A stretch of 64,000 nucleotides of DNA from Bacteroidales bacterium (lineage in GTDB: Bacteria; Bacteroidota; Bacteroidia; Bacteroidales; UBA932), in contig JAFROX010000006.1 in NCBI GenBank assembly GCA_017429475.1, positions 252,008 to 316,007 on the forward strand. The letters run 5' to 3'. The notes under the pieces were generated by a model. The model ran no database searches. It was not told the DNA's origin and worked only from the letters and a program-made list of their open reading frames with translations. Made by a program: the position numbers and the translations under genes. The number at the start of each line of letters is the position of its first letter. Position 1 is the stretch's first letter. This document shows, piece by piece, positions 26,900 to 37,015 of this stretch.

Positions 26900-29800
26900 A
26901 TGATCACACTTCCAGAACATATTACAAAATGTATATACCGAGTTGATAAGAATGCTGTATGGCGTTGCTTTGCCAAAGAAACCAACTCAATCGATACGGA
27001 CAACAGATCTAGCATAAAGTCTTTAAAGCCTTTTATCGTTGAGCAAGGAGGTCGAAAGATTTTACTGACATCAAATCGTGAAACAGCTATTCCCGCCGAA
27101 TGTGACTTCGCGATTCTGATTAATCACCAGATCAACTCTGCCTCATTTGCAAGAAAAGAGTTTGAGGTCAGAGAGTGGCTCAAACATCCGGCAATGATGG
27201 ACGCTATGTCTCCAGATGATGTCGCTAAATCCTGGCGCGGAAAGTTTAACTACCTTCAGGAAGATAAAGAGGAAGATTTAAAAGGTCTTCGGGAACCGCA
27301 GGTTGCCGCGATACACGCATACCTGTCAAAGAAGTATACATTAAAGGACAGAGCCACCATTGTGATGCCAACTGGCACAGGCAAAACCGAAACAATGCTT
27401 GGCATCATGATTGCGGCCCAGTGTAAGAAGGTATTGGTAACAGTTCCTCACGATGCTCTCAGGGGACAAATCTTCAACAAATTCCTTACACTGGGGTGTC
27501 TCCCAGAATTTGGGATAGTATCTACTGATTGTCGATACCCTTATGTGTCCATCGTAAGTTCTGGAATGGATGTGAATGGCTGGCAAGAGATTGTGTCGCG
27601 TTCCAACGTTATCATTACAACTATGCCTTTGCTCGCCCAGGTGTCCGATGAAGTCAAGGGTTATCTTGTGAGTATAATCACAAATCTTTTCGTGGACGAA
27701 GCACATCATACGGAAGCAGAAACCTGGAGCAAGTTCCTGGACTCATTCCCACGAAGCAGTATCGTTCAGTTCACGGCTACGCCATTCCGCAATGATGGAC
27801 GAAAATTGAGAGGAGAATTCATTTACGCATTCTCTCTCCGTGCCGCCCAAAAACAGGGCTACTACCAGAAGATTAACTTCAAGCCGGTTTATGAGATTGA
27901 CAGGAAGAAGGCTGATGCAGCCATTGCACGTAAGGCTGTTGAAATCCTTCGTCAAGACCTCGTTGCAGGATTCGACCATATTCTCATGGCTCGTTGTAGA
28001 GACAAAAAACGCGCGGATCAAGTTATAGAACACTACAGACCCTTTGAAGATTTGGCCCCTGTTGTTATTTATAGTGGTATGGCTGGTCAACAGCCACTTT
28101 TGGAAGAAATCAAGCGTGGCGAGCATAGAATCGTTGTTTGTGTCAATATGCTGGGGGAAGGTTTCGATCTCCCTCAACTCAAGGTCGCAGCAATTCATGA
28201 TGAGAAGCATAGCCTTCCCATTACCCTCCAGTTTATCGGACGTTTTACCAGAACGGCTGGCCATAATATAGGGGAAGCCAGTTTCGTGACCAATATGGCA
28301 TACCCTCCTATGGCAGAGGATATTAGAGACCTGTATCTCAAAGATGCTGATTGGAACATCATTATTCCAGGCTTAAATGACAGGACCACAGACGAGGAAA
28401 TAGCTTTTGCCGACTTGCTCAAAGATTTTCCGGACCTTAATGATTCCGACATACCGTTTCAGAGCATCAACCCTGCTTTGAGTACCGTTATTTACCGCCT
28501 GGACCATATGGATTGGGAAGCGGACAATTGGCAGGCGGTCTATACTGAACAGGATTATGATTATCGTTATCAAAATGTCAACGAATCTGGAGATTTGATG
28601 GTCATAATATTAGGCCGTCTGGAAAACTTGGATTGGAGTAATTTTGAAGGCCTACAGAACCGCACCTGGAATGTAATCCTCCTGTACAAGTATAATGCTG
28701 GTAACTACAAACACCTATACATTAATTCATCTCTTAGAGGAGCCTCTTTTGACAGATTGGTCGAGGCGTTATTTGGAACAAAGCAGACTCTGCTAGATGG
28801 CCAAACCATCTTCCGATCTTTCCATGGGCTTAACCGCATCTTGGTTCAAAACTTTGGCGGACGCAAAGCCATATCCGGAGATATTTCGTTTAAGTCGTAT
28901 GTGGGTCGAGATGTGGAGAATGGATTAAGCGAAGCCTCTCAAGGGAAATTACGGCAGAATAATATTTTCGCATCAGGAATCCTTAAAGGTGAACGTATTA
29001 CCCACGGATGCTCTATGAAGGGCAAGATATGGAGTTACAGGCGAGGCAACCTGCTTTCGTTCAAGAACTGGGCAAAGCGCATAGGTGCGCTGGTTGAAGA
29101 TCCTACGATTCCCACCGACGAATTATTTAAACACACTTTGACAGTTAATTCGGTTGCTTCTTGCCCGAATTCTGTTCCTATCGCAATCGATTGGGATGAT
29201 GAAATATATAGAAACATAGATGCCGAACAAATGCTCCGCTTTGAAGGGCTCGAACAGGAAGTATACCTTTTTGATGCATCATTGGAAATCTCTAGGCGTG
29301 AGTGGGACCCCAATAATCTTCCTTCCGATATTATGTTTGAGATCTCAAATGGGGAGTTTAAATCTCAGTACAAGATAACATATACCTCGGTAGCAGAGGA
29401 CAACGTGACCAAGTACGGTTATTCGGTAGAGAAGGTATCTGGCCCTAAAGTGTCCTTCCGTGTTAACCAGATTGCATATGGAGACATCACAGATTACTTC
29501 AATGCAGAAAAGCGTTCGCCGGTTTTCTTTTTTGCCGATGGATCGATGCTTTACGCTAACAATCTAGTTGCTCTTCGGAACATAACTACACCCATCAGTC
29601 CGGATGAACTTATCGCCCTTGACTGGGACGGTGTGGACTTGAATATCGAGTCGATGGATTGGCCGCATAAGGAAAACAGTATTCAATATCATATCTGGCA
29701 AAGCATCAAGGATGAGTACGAGTTCATATTTGATGATGATGGCAGTGGCGAGATTGCAGATCTTATCGGAGTTAACCAAGATGCCAAGCATATTTATGTC

Positions 29801-30175
29801 AGCCTCTATCATTTGAAGTTCGCTGCAGAGGGCAAGGTTTCGCAGCGTATTTCAAACTTTTATGAGGTCTGTGGCCAGGCACAGAAAAGCCTGAAATGGA
29901 AGAATCCCGATATGGATATTTTCCGCCGTATGATAGAGAGAGTGACTAACACGGAAAAGGCGGAGAATCGCATACTAAAAGGCAAATTGGAAACCCTAAA
30001 ACAATTCTCTCAGGACGCTTCTTTTACCAAGAAAGTAATAGTAAGTCTTCATATTGTACAACCCGGGCTCAGTAAGTCAAGGACACCTGCTGATATCCTT
30101 CAGTTACTCGGGGTCGTGAAGAACTATGCATTTGAGGTTTGTAATGCCTTGTTGAGTGTGTATTGCAGCCAGTAA
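26900..30175 (+). CDS. Large DEAH-box helicase with nuclease-like C-terminal motif
   Basis: The 1091-residue protein has SF2 motifs in order: MPTGTGKTETM (motif I, ~154-164), VDEAHH (II), FTATPFR (III) and QFIGRFTR (VI). About 600 further residues follow. Near 945-985 the sequence GEIADLIG...YVSLYHLKFA then FYEVCGQAQKSLKW resembles a PD-(D/E)xK nuclease core, with acidic residues followed by His-x-Lys. The protein therefore looks like a restriction- or defence-type helicase-nuclease. It does not match Gabija or a type I HsdR that I recognise. Its operon partner seems to be truncated just upstream. Confidence 0.8.
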   Translation: MITLPEHITKCIYRVDKNAVWRCFAKETNSIDTDNRSSIKSLKPFIVEQGGRKILLTSNRETAIPAECDFAILINHQINSASFARKEFEVREWLKHPAMMDAMSPDDVAKSWRGKFNYLQEDKEEDLKGLREPQVAAIHAYLSKKYTLKDRATIVMPTGTGKTETMLGIMIAAQCKKVLVTVPHDALRGQIFNKFLTLGCLPEFGIVSTDCRYPYVSIVSSGMDVNGWQEIVSRSNVIITTMPLLAQVSDEVKGYLVSIITNLFVDEAHHTEAETWSKFLDSFPRSSIVQFTATPFRNDGRKLRGEFIYAFSLRAAQKQGYYQKINFKPVYEIDRKKADAAIARKAVEILRQDLVAGFDHILMARCRDKKRADQVIEHYRPFEDLAPVVIYSGMAGQQPLLEEIKRGEHRIVVCVNMLGEGFDLPQLKVAAIHDEKHSLPITLQFIGRFTRTAGHNIGEASFVTNMAYPPMAEDIRDLYLKDADWNIIIPGLNDRTTDEEIAFADLLKDFPDLNDSDIPFQSINPALSTVIYRLDHMDWEADNWQAVYTEQDYDYRYQNVNESGDLMVIILGRLENLDWSNFEGLQNRTWNVILLYKYNAGNYKHLYINSSLRGASFDRLVEALFGTKQTLLDGQTIFRSFHGLNRILVQNFGGRKAISGDISFKSYVGRDVENGLSEASQGKLRQNNIFASGILKGERITHGCSMKGKIWSYRRGNLLSFKNWAKRIGALVEDPTIPTDELFKHTLTVNSVASCPNSVPIAIDWDDEIYRNIDAEQMLRFEGLEQEVYLFDASLEISRREWDPNNLPSDIMFEISNGEFKSQYKITYTSVAEDNVTKYGYSVEKVSGPKVSFRVNQIAYGDITDYFNAEKRSPVFFFADGSMLYANNLVALRNITTPISPDELIALDWDGVDLNIESMDWPHKENSIQYHIWQSIKDEYEFIFDDDGSGEIADLIGVNQDAKHIYVSLYHLKFAAEGKVSQRISNFYEVCGQAQKSLKWKNPDMDIFRRMIERVTNTEKAENRILKGKLETLKQFSQDASFTKKVIVSLHIVQPGLSKSRTPADILQLLGVVKNYAFEVCNALLSVYCSQ

Positions 30176-30247
30176 TTATTGTTCATTTAGAAGCACCCAG
30201 TAATAACATCCTGTCAGAACTGCTGAAAGAGTTCGTCCGCCATAATG

Positions 30248-30360
30248 GAAGTTATTACCAAAGGCTTACTTGCCGATGCGGAATGTTAAATTCATTGATA
30301 ATCAATGAGTTACGCGGTACGCGGTTCAAATGTGGTTCAAGTTTTTCGGTAATAACTTCC
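30248..30360. repeat. Inverted repeat around a palindrome in the island
   Basis: GGAAGTTATTACC near 30248 and GGTAATAACTTCC at 30348-30360 are 13-bp inverted repeats. Between them lies the near-perfect palindrome CATTGATAATCAATG. This has the look of a recombinase recognition site. The rest of the gap 30176-30727 has no gene. Confidence 0.5.
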
Positions 30361-30388
30361 ACGTAGCCGGTACTAAAACGGACTTGGA
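30285..30388 (+). repeat. Left copy of ~100-bp att-like direct repeat
   Basis: A palindrome (CATTGATAATCAATG) is followed by CAAATGTGGTTC, TCGGTAATAACT, CCACG and TACTAAAACG. The same order occurs at 37825-37920 behind another palindrome. The two copies bracket 7.5 kb of cargo. Confidence 0.6.
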
Positions 30389-30688
30389 TTCTCTTCAGTG
30401 AGATCTTCGGAAACTTGCCCAAGCCCGATTTCAAAAGGTACGAAAAATGGCGGAAACCGCCAAGAGTATGATCTCTCTTTCTGGTCAAAAGAGAAAGGAT
30501 TACAGCGGCTTCATCCCAATCCGTCAGTACACAGTTTTTACAACCGATTACTGCTCGAATCGGGGATTATGCATACCAGTATAGTCAGTATGGTATATCT
30601 AGTACATTGGGCTATACTATACCGGTTCCTGTAACGCTTTTTTTTCTTTTGACCCGTGAGTTTTCCTTGCTTGTTCCCATAAAAAAGC

Positions 30689-30696
30689 TATCTTTG
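30689..30696 (+). promoter_or_regulatory. Bacteroidetes -7 box for the DUF4143 ATPase gene
   Basis: A perfect TATCTTTG lies 40 nt before the chosen start. A palindrome GACA-AAAG-TGTC lies between them. Confidence 0.5.
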
Positions 30697-30736
30697 TTTC
30701 CAAACTTATGACAAAAGTGTCAATTATTTGGAAAGT

Positions 30737-31993
30737 ATGGAAATCGACAGGCCGGTATACTTAGACAAAATGATCCGTTCTAGAGGGAATGGATTCATTA
30801 AAATCATCACTGGACTTCGCCGTTGCGGCAAGTCGTATCTCCTTAAATTCATCTTTCGTGATTATCTCTTGAAGGTAGGAATTCCTGCGGATCATATTAT
30901 CGTTATTGATTTGGAGGATAAGCGACAGGCTGCATTCAAGGATCCGGAATATTTCCTTGACCATGTCGATCATGCGATGAAAGATGAGAATTCATATTAC
31001 ATTCTCATTGATGAAGTCCAGGAGGTGAAGGATTTCGTGGCGGTTCTCTCCACACTAAATCTAAAGCCGAATGCTGATTTATTCGTAACCGGGAGCAACT
31101 CGAAGTTTTTATCCTCGGACATTGCCACCGAGTTCCGAGGCAGGGGAGAGGAAATCCCAATGCGACCGCTTTCGTTCAGCGAGTTCCTTCCTGCATACAA
31201 TGGTGCGGAGAATGATGCCTGGCTTGATTATCTGACCTTTGGCGGACTGCCGCAAATTCTTCTTCAAGACGGCGAGGATAAGAAAGTAACGTTCTTAAGG
31301 AAGCTATATCAGACCGTCTACCTAAAGGATATCTACGATCGGCATAAGATTGAATACCCTGAAGAGTTCGAGGAACTTGTCCGCGTCATGGCATCCTCGA
31401 TTGGATCTCCTCTCAATCCCAACAAACTGGCGAATACATTCAAGAGCCTCAAGCATACGAAGGACTTGACCAATAAGACCATTTCAACCTATATGGGATA
31501 TCTTGATGACGCTTTCATGACGGAGAAGTCTGATCGATATGACGTGAAGGGCAAAAACTACATTGCATCACTTTCCAAATACTATTTCCAGGATTTGGGA
31601 CTTAGGAATGCCATCCTTTCCTTCAGACAGAACGAAGAAAATCACATCATGGAAAACATCATATACAACGAACTTCGCTATCGTGATTTCCTCGTTGATG
31701 TCGGGAACGTCACGATCCGCACTAAAAACGAGGAGGGCAAACCCATACGTCTTTCGCTGGAGGTGGATTTCATTGCGAATAAAGGAAGCAAGCGCTATTA
31801 TATCCAATCCGCATGGAGGATGCCGGATGCAGATAAGTTCGAGCAGGAAACTCGCTCTCTGCGAGCGATTGGTGACTCGTTCAAGAAGATCATTGTCACG
31901 GCTGACAACATCCGTCTTAAGCGGGATGAGAGCGGAATTACGACAATACCCGTTATCCAATTTCTAAAAGACCAGGAGAGCCTTGATCTGTAG
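30737..31993 (+). CDS. AAA_14/DUF4143 ATPase
   Basis: From the ATG at 30737 the protein has 418 residues. Walker A is GLRRCGKSYLL and Walker B is ILIDEVQEV. The middle has FGGLPQIL and the C-terminal half is DUF4143, ending with a restriction-like fold region (SLEVDFIANKGSKRYYIQ). An upstream TTG at 30728 is in frame but less likely. These ATPases are common and recombine among genomes; their role is unknown. It is the first gene inside the repeat-flanked cassette. Confidence 0.85.
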   Translation: MEIDRPVYLDKMIRSRGNGFIKIITGLRRCGKSYLLKFIFRDYLLKVGIPADHIIVIDLEDKRQAAFKDPEYFLDHVDHAMKDENSYYILIDEVQEVKDFVAVLSTLNLKPNADLFVTGSNSKFLSSDIATEFRGRGEEIPMRPLSFSEFLPAYNGAENDAWLDYLTFGGLPQILLQDGEDKKVTFLRKLYQTVYLKDIYDRHKIEYPEEFEELVRVMASSIGSPLNPNKLANTFKSLKHTKDLTNKTISTYMGYLDDAFMTEKSDRYDVKGKNYIASLSKYYFQDLGLRNAILSFRQNEENHIMENIIYNELRYRDFLVDVGNVTIRTKNEEGKPIRLSLEVDFIANKGSKRYYIQSAWRMPDADKFEQETRSLRAIGDSFKKIIVTADNIRLKRDESGITTIPVIQFLKDQESLDL

Positions 31994-32077
31994 TCTTAGA
32001 GTCGCATGTCTGAGGTTTTAAGGTGGATTAAAATAGAAGATTAGTATGTTTTTGGGGACAAGAAATCATGACTCTAT

Positions 32078-32085
32078 TCACTTTG
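32078..32085 (+). promoter_or_regulatory. Possible -7 box for the Gabija-like operon
   Basis: TCACTTTG matches TAnnTTTG in 7 of 8 positions and lies 26 nt before the ATG, with TTTG at 32051 as a possible -33 box. Confidence 0.35.
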
Positions 32086-32111
32086 CCATGTCACAATAAA
32101 CAAAAGCGAAT

Positions 32112-33923
32112 ATGTATCTTTCAAATATAAAACTTTGGAACTTCAGAAAGTTCGGAAACTTGGGCGACATAGACCTGCAGCGTCCAAACCTTGACTTATC
32201 CTTTACAAAAGGACTGAATGTTTTGATTGGTGAAAACGACTCGGGAAAGAGTGCAATACTTGAAGCTATCAAGATGGTTCTGAAGACTCATGCCTACGAG
32301 AGGTTGATATGGGTAAAAGAGGATTTCTATGAGGGGACAGACGAGTTAAGGATAGAGCTTCTGATAGATGGTTTGACGAACAGCGAAGCAGCACATTTCA
32401 CAGAGTGGCTCGGATGGACTGATGGCATTCCCCAAAGACCCGTTTTACGACTGATATGTACCGTAAGACTGATTGATGACAAACCAATCCCTCAGGAAAT
32501 AAAAGCAGGAATGGATGAGGCTGGAGCAGCTATAGATAGCCAAGCGAGAGAATACCTGAAGGTAACATTCCTGAAGCCGCTACGTGATGCTGAGAGTGAG
32601 CTAACAGCGAAGAAATACAGTAGATTGTCGCAGATACTTGAAGGGCATGATCTTTTTAAGAAGGGAGCAGATGGAAAGGAGTCACTTGAAGACTATGTAA
32701 CTGAAGCAAACCGGCAGATAAAAGAGTGGTTTGAAAATGATGCGGCTGAGAATGGGCAATTAAGCAACAAGGAACAAATCAAAGGAGTAATAGACGGATT
32801 CCTTGGTAGCTTTATCCACAAGGATACGGCATCGTCTTTCTCAATTTCAGGGTCTCATATAAGAGAAATACTGGAGAAACTATCACTGAACCTTGATGGA
32901 GTAATAGGGCCTGGACTAGGGACAATGAATCGTCTTTATATGGCAGCAGAACTGTTGCACTTGCAGAAGCCGGGATGGAATGGTATTAAACTCTGCTTGG
33001 TTGAGGAGGAAGAGGCTCATCTGCATCCCCAGGCGCAGATGAAGGTGTTGGAAACGATACAGAAGCAAAAAGGAACGCAGTTTATTATCACCACACACAG
33101 CCCGAATCTGGCATCAAAAGTTAGACTGTCGGATGATGATCTGAATCAGGTCGTAATCTGTAAGGCTGGGAGAGCTTTCCCAATGGGGCCGACATATACT
33201 CAACTAGACAAAGACGACTATGAATTCTTGGATCATTTCCTTGACGTGACCAAAGCGAACTTGTTCTTTGCTAAAGGTATTATCCTTGTTGAGGGATGGG
33301 CGGAGGAAATCATTCTGCCAGCGATAGCGCAAGGAATGGGGAAAGACCTAACAGCACATGAAGTGAGTATCATCAACGTAGGATCGACGGCATATTTGCG
33401 CTATGCCAAGATATTTATGAGACAAGACCAGGAGAGCATGGGCTGCAAGGTTGCAATTGTCACGGATTTAGATGTTGGGCCGAATGATGACGACGGGCAG
33501 TTTAATGCAGCCAAAGAAGCAGAGAAGAGAACAAGTATAACAGAGAAAGTAAATACGGTCAACTATCCAGACGTTAGTTGGCATATTGCAGAACACTGGA
33601 CGCTGGAATGGTGTCTGAATGAATCGAGCAAGTTTGGAGACTTGTTCAAGGAAGCTGTGAGCAAGGTGCATACAAGGACGGATGCATTCAAACAAGAGAA
33701 TGGTCAATTCAAGACGGAAGACTTTAAAGCAGAACTGACTGACAAACTTAGGAAGTACAAAATAGACGGAGAGGGCAAACATGTAGCCACTACACAACTT
33801 GACAAAGTAGAGGTAGCCTATCAATTTGCGAAGCTTTTAAAAGGGGCAGTAGTAGATTATGAACACTTCGATGGTGATTCAGCAAAGTATTTGGTGGATG
33901 CCATTAACCATGCATGTAGTTAG
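32112..33923 (+). CDS. gajA: Gabija-like GajA: OLD-family ATPase with TOPRIM nuclease domain
   Basis: The 603-residue protein starts with an ABC-type ATPase half: FRKFGN, then Walker A GENDSGKSAIL (~38-48), and Walker B LVEEEEAHLHPQAQ (~296). The second half is TOPRIM: LVEGWAEEIILP (Glu ~394) and VAIVTDLDV (Asp ~450). This is the layout of OLD nucleases and of GajA, which nicks phage DNA when nucleotide pools fall. A UvrD-like helicase gene follows after 3 nt, as in Gabija. Length is close to known GajA. Confidence 0.85.
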   Translation: MYLSNIKLWNFRKFGNLGDIDLQRPNLDLSFTKGLNVLIGENDSGKSAILEAIKMVLKTHAYERLIWVKEDFYEGTDELRIELLIDGLTNSEAAHFTEWLGWTDGIPQRPVLRLICTVRLIDDKPIPQEIKAGMDEAGAAIDSQAREYLKVTFLKPLRDAESELTAKKYSRLSQILEGHDLFKKGADGKESLEDYVTEANRQIKEWFENDAAENGQLSNKEQIKGVIDGFLGSFIHKDTASSFSISGSHIREILEKLSLNLDGVIGPGLGTMNRLYMAAELLHLQKPGWNGIKLCLVEEEEAHLHPQAQMKVLETIQKQKGTQFIITTHSPNLASKVRLSDDDLNQVVICKAGRAFPMGPTYTQLDKDDYEFLDHFLDVTKANLFFAKGIILVEGWAEEIILPAIAQGMGKDLTAHEVSIINVGSTAYLRYAKIFMRQDQESMGCKVAIVTDLDVGPNDDDGQFNAAKEAEKRTSITEKVNTVNYPDVSWHIAEHWTLEWCLNESSKFGDLFKEAVSKVHTRTDAFKQENGQFKTEDFKAELTDKLRKYKIDGEGKHVATTQLDKVEVAYQFAKLLKGAVVDYEHFDGDSAKYLVDAINHACS

Positions 33924-33926
33924 CAG

Positions 33927-35927
33927 ATGGACATAAAGCCTAATAACATAGCAAAAGCTGAGCAACTGTTGCTGCCTGATGGCTGTCACTTTGACGAGGA
34001 GCGAATTCAGTTTATCAACAGACTAGAGAGTGGAGATTTGCTGGCCGTGCCCGGTAGCGGAAAGACTACTGCACTACGGGCGAAACTCTACTGTATGGCC
34101 AAAGAACTGCCTATGAAAGACGGAAGGGGCATACTGGCATTGTCGCATACGAATGTTGCAGTGGATGAGCTTAAAAAGATGTTGCAAAACCACTGCCCAC
34201 AGTTGTTTGAATATCCGAACTTTGTAGGAACCATACAGGAGTTTGTAGATACCTTTTTAGCTCTGCCATACTATGTACAGAAGTATGGACACAGAGAGGA
34301 GATTATTGATGCAGATCAGTATGAGCGGGTATGCTCCTACATCATGAACAAGCCTGGTCAGATTACGTCCTATTTGTCTGGTAAGTTAAGATATGGAAAG
34401 GACTATAAAAAAATAAGACTAGGCTATTCTGATGACGGGCGTGATATTTTGAGGTTTGGAATAGAAGGGAAAGAGGTTGTTATAGAACCTGAACCTAAGT
34501 GGGTGAGAGATGGAATTGCCGAAGAAAAGGTAGCACAACTGAAAGACTTCCTATTTAAGATGAAAGAGAAGATTCTGGATTTGGGGGTGTTGCATTTCGA
34601 TGATTGCTACTATTTGGGCGAGACGTATATCAGGGAGCATCCCGTCATTATTGACATATTGAGGAAACGGTTTGCCTATGTGTTTGTGGATGAGTCTCAG
34701 GATATGAAAGGGTATCAGCTAAATCTTATCGATAAATGTTTTAACTGTGACTCGGTGGTTCTGCAAAGGATAGGAGATCCCAATCAAGCTATCTTTGATG
34801 GTTTTTCCGTGGACAATACCTGGGAAAACAGGAATCCTTTTTTCATCAACAATTCGCTCCGATTGACACATGAGGTGGCCTCAGTTGTGGATCATCTCGT
34901 ATTGGACAGAGGTGATGACGGTCAAGGTAGAGCACGGTTTGTGGTGAACGGAGTACGACCACAGGAGCCAGTTATACCGCGCTATCTGTTATTATATACC
35001 CAAGACACAATAGGCGGGTTGAAAGAGAAATTTAAGGAGGTGATACGGTCGCATCATCTTGAATCGATAGCAGAGGCGGGGAAATATGGTTTCCACATTG
35101 TAGGATGGAATTCTGAGACTAAAAATGATGTAGCCCATAGGCGATTAGAGGATATTTTCCCTGAGTATCACAGGAATCTGAGTAAACCCAATGCCAATCC
35201 AACGACATTGAGCGAACAAATACAATTAGAGAGACATATAGGTAGCTTCAAGGAGTCGAGAAAAACTGTACTGGAGGTGTTTGTTAAGGTTCTGAGAATG
35301 GCGGGACAGAGACCACCAGACAGACGATTGTTTACAGTAAACAAGTTGCTAGCCATGTTGAAAGAAGAAGCCCAGGAGGCTCAACAACAGTTCAGAGAGG
35401 AGCTGCTTGAATGTACCAAGAAACTGAGTGAAGGCGTATGGAGAGATGCCTATATTATCATTAAGGCAACCACCACCAAATGGCTAAATAATTTTTTCCA
35501 GCAACAGCCAAATGAAAAGGTGACTGCATTCTATGAAGAGGCCTTCGCCCCATTGATACCAATGGCAGAGGCGCAGGATGCTGACGACATTGCTATCAGT
35601 ATAGGAACCGTACACTCGGTGAAGGGCATGACTCACTGTGCGACGATGTATGTAGAGACTTCTTATAACAACAAGTATGAGTCAGAATACATGATAGAAG
35701 ACAAGACAACGGGAAGAGGAAGAAATAAGGTAAGGACAGTGACAAGCCCGTTTTTGATGCAGGATTTGCCGCCTAACGGTAATAATGCTGCTATGGCTAA
35801 GCGGATGTTATATGTGGGTTTTTCCAGGCCTACACACCTACTATGCTATGCATCGGATAAAAGAGTTTGGAAGGACGATGTGTTGCAGATGATGAAAGAT
35901 GTAGGGTGGAAGGTTGAGAATGTTTGA
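33927..35927 (+). CDS. gajB: Gabija-like GajB: UvrD/Rep-type helicase
   Basis: The 666-residue protein has SF1 helicase motifs: VPGSGKTTALRAK (motif I, ~40-52), SHTNVAVDEL (Ia), FVDESQDMKG (II), RIGDPNQAIFDGF (III), VHSVKGMTH (V) and AKRMLYVGFSRP (VI). It begins 3 nt after gajA, so the two are certainly co-transcribed. It is longer than the ~500-residue type GajB; the extra length lies between motifs III and V. Together they fit the Gabija anti-phage system. Confidence 0.83.
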   Translation: MDIKPNNIAKAEQLLLPDGCHFDEERIQFINRLESGDLLAVPGSGKTTALRAKLYCMAKELPMKDGRGILALSHTNVAVDELKKMLQNHCPQLFEYPNFVGTIQEFVDTFLALPYYVQKYGHREEIIDADQYERVCSYIMNKPGQITSYLSGKLRYGKDYKKIRLGYSDDGRDILRFGIEGKEVVIEPEPKWVRDGIAEEKVAQLKDFLFKMKEKILDLGVLHFDDCYYLGETYIREHPVIIDILRKRFAYVFVDESQDMKGYQLNLIDKCFNCDSVVLQRIGDPNQAIFDGFSVDNTWENRNPFFINNSLRLTHEVASVVDHLVLDRGDDGQGRARFVVNGVRPQEPVIPRYLLLYTQDTIGGLKEKFKEVIRSHHLESIAEAGKYGFHIVGWNSETKNDVAHRRLEDIFPEYHRNLSKPNANPTTLSEQIQLERHIGSFKESRKTVLEVFVKVLRMAGQRPPDRRLFTVNKLLAMLKEEAQEAQQQFREELLECTKKLSEGVWRDAYIIIKATTTKWLNNFFQQQPNEKVTAFYEEAFAPLIPMAEAQDADDIAISIGTVHSVKGMTHCATMYVETSYNNKYESEYMIEDKTTGRGRNKVRTVTSPFLMQDLPPNGNNAAMAKRMLYVGFSRPTHLLCYASDKRVWKDDVLQMMKDVGWKVENV

Positions 35928-36021
35928 ATAAAGAATTATAATGTGGAAATATGAAAAGACAATGTTTGTAGCTTAAATTATAGTAGCGCTACATTGATGT
36001 CATGATATCTAGGATCATTAT

Positions 36022-36819
36022 ATGACAAGAAATATCAAGTTATACAAGTATCTGGACGTGAATGGTGGATTGATGATGCTACACAATAGCAATCTGCAGT
36101 TCACTAATGCCACGCGCTTGAACGACCCTTTCGATTGTCATCCTGCCCTTTTCGATTTTTCTAACGCACCTGAGTATCCAAACAATTGGCCACCGAAAGA
36201 TTTCATGGTTGAAAAAGGGAAAATTGATACGGAAAATTTGCGGAATAGCGCGTGGATATGCAGCCTCTCAAAGATCCACGACTCCCTGCTGATGTGGAGT
36301 TATTATGGAAATCACAAGGGCGTATGTGTTGGTCTAGATATGGAGAAAGCTAATAAGTACCTCTCAAGTATCCAATGCGGCATCTATGTCGGCGCAATGG
36401 AAATGGAGGTCCAATATCGGGATGTGATTGACAAACCCGATTATTTTCGTGACGCCAAAGACTTTTTCCGCTACCAATTGTCCACTAAAGCAAAAGCATG
36501 GGAACACGAGCAGGAAGTGAGATTGTTGCTCTTGGACCCGACTCCCGCCGGCAAATTACAACATCCTTTTTATACCCCTATGGCATTGCCCTATAGGCCC
36601 AAATGTAAAAAAGAGGTTATTGACTGGAAAGAAATGCGTGCATACCCGCATCTTGGTAGCGAGTGCTTTGATTCCCTGTATTTGGGTATCAAAATAGAAC
36701 AGAAGAAACGTGAGAGAATAATTGCAGAAGCTCGCAAGTGCAATCCTGCTATTAAAGTATTCCAAATGACAATAGACCCCGATGCCTTTAGGCTGAAAGA
36801 AGAATTGATAATAGAATAG
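36022..36819 (+). CDS. DUF2971 protein
   Basis: The 265-residue protein has the DUF2971 pattern: LYKYLDVNGGLMMLHNSNL, FTNATRLNDPFDCHP, then WICSLSKIHDSLLMWSYYG and GVCVGLD, and KAWEHEQEVRLL. The domain is widespread, often near defence genes, and its biochemical role is unknown. It follows the Gabija pair by 94 bp on the same strand and may be extra cargo or an accessory. Confidence 0.85.
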   Translation: MTRNIKLYKYLDVNGGLMMLHNSNLQFTNATRLNDPFDCHPALFDFSNAPEYPNNWPPKDFMVEKGKIDTENLRNSAWICSLSKIHDSLLMWSYYGNHKGVCVGLDMEKANKYLSSIQCGIYVGAMEMEVQYRDVIDKPDYFRDAKDFFRYQLSTKAKAWEHEQEVRLLLLDPTPAGKLQHPFYTPMALPYRPKCKKEVIDWKEMRAYPHLGSECFDSLYLGIKIEQKKRERIIAEARKCNPAIKVFQMTIDPDAFRLKEELIIE

Positions 36820-37015
36820 TTTATAAACACATCATAATATCTGGGGCCAGATACTGTGAAACACAAATCTCACCAGCGATTGCTGGCCACTTGGCTACGT
36901 TACGTGTAGCGGGTACATTTGGAGTTGTTCGTCCGCTATGTCATTAATATATTGAGAAGGTTTCTTAGATTACATAACTTCCGCGAACAAAAAATATTTA
37001 TAATAAATTGCGTAT

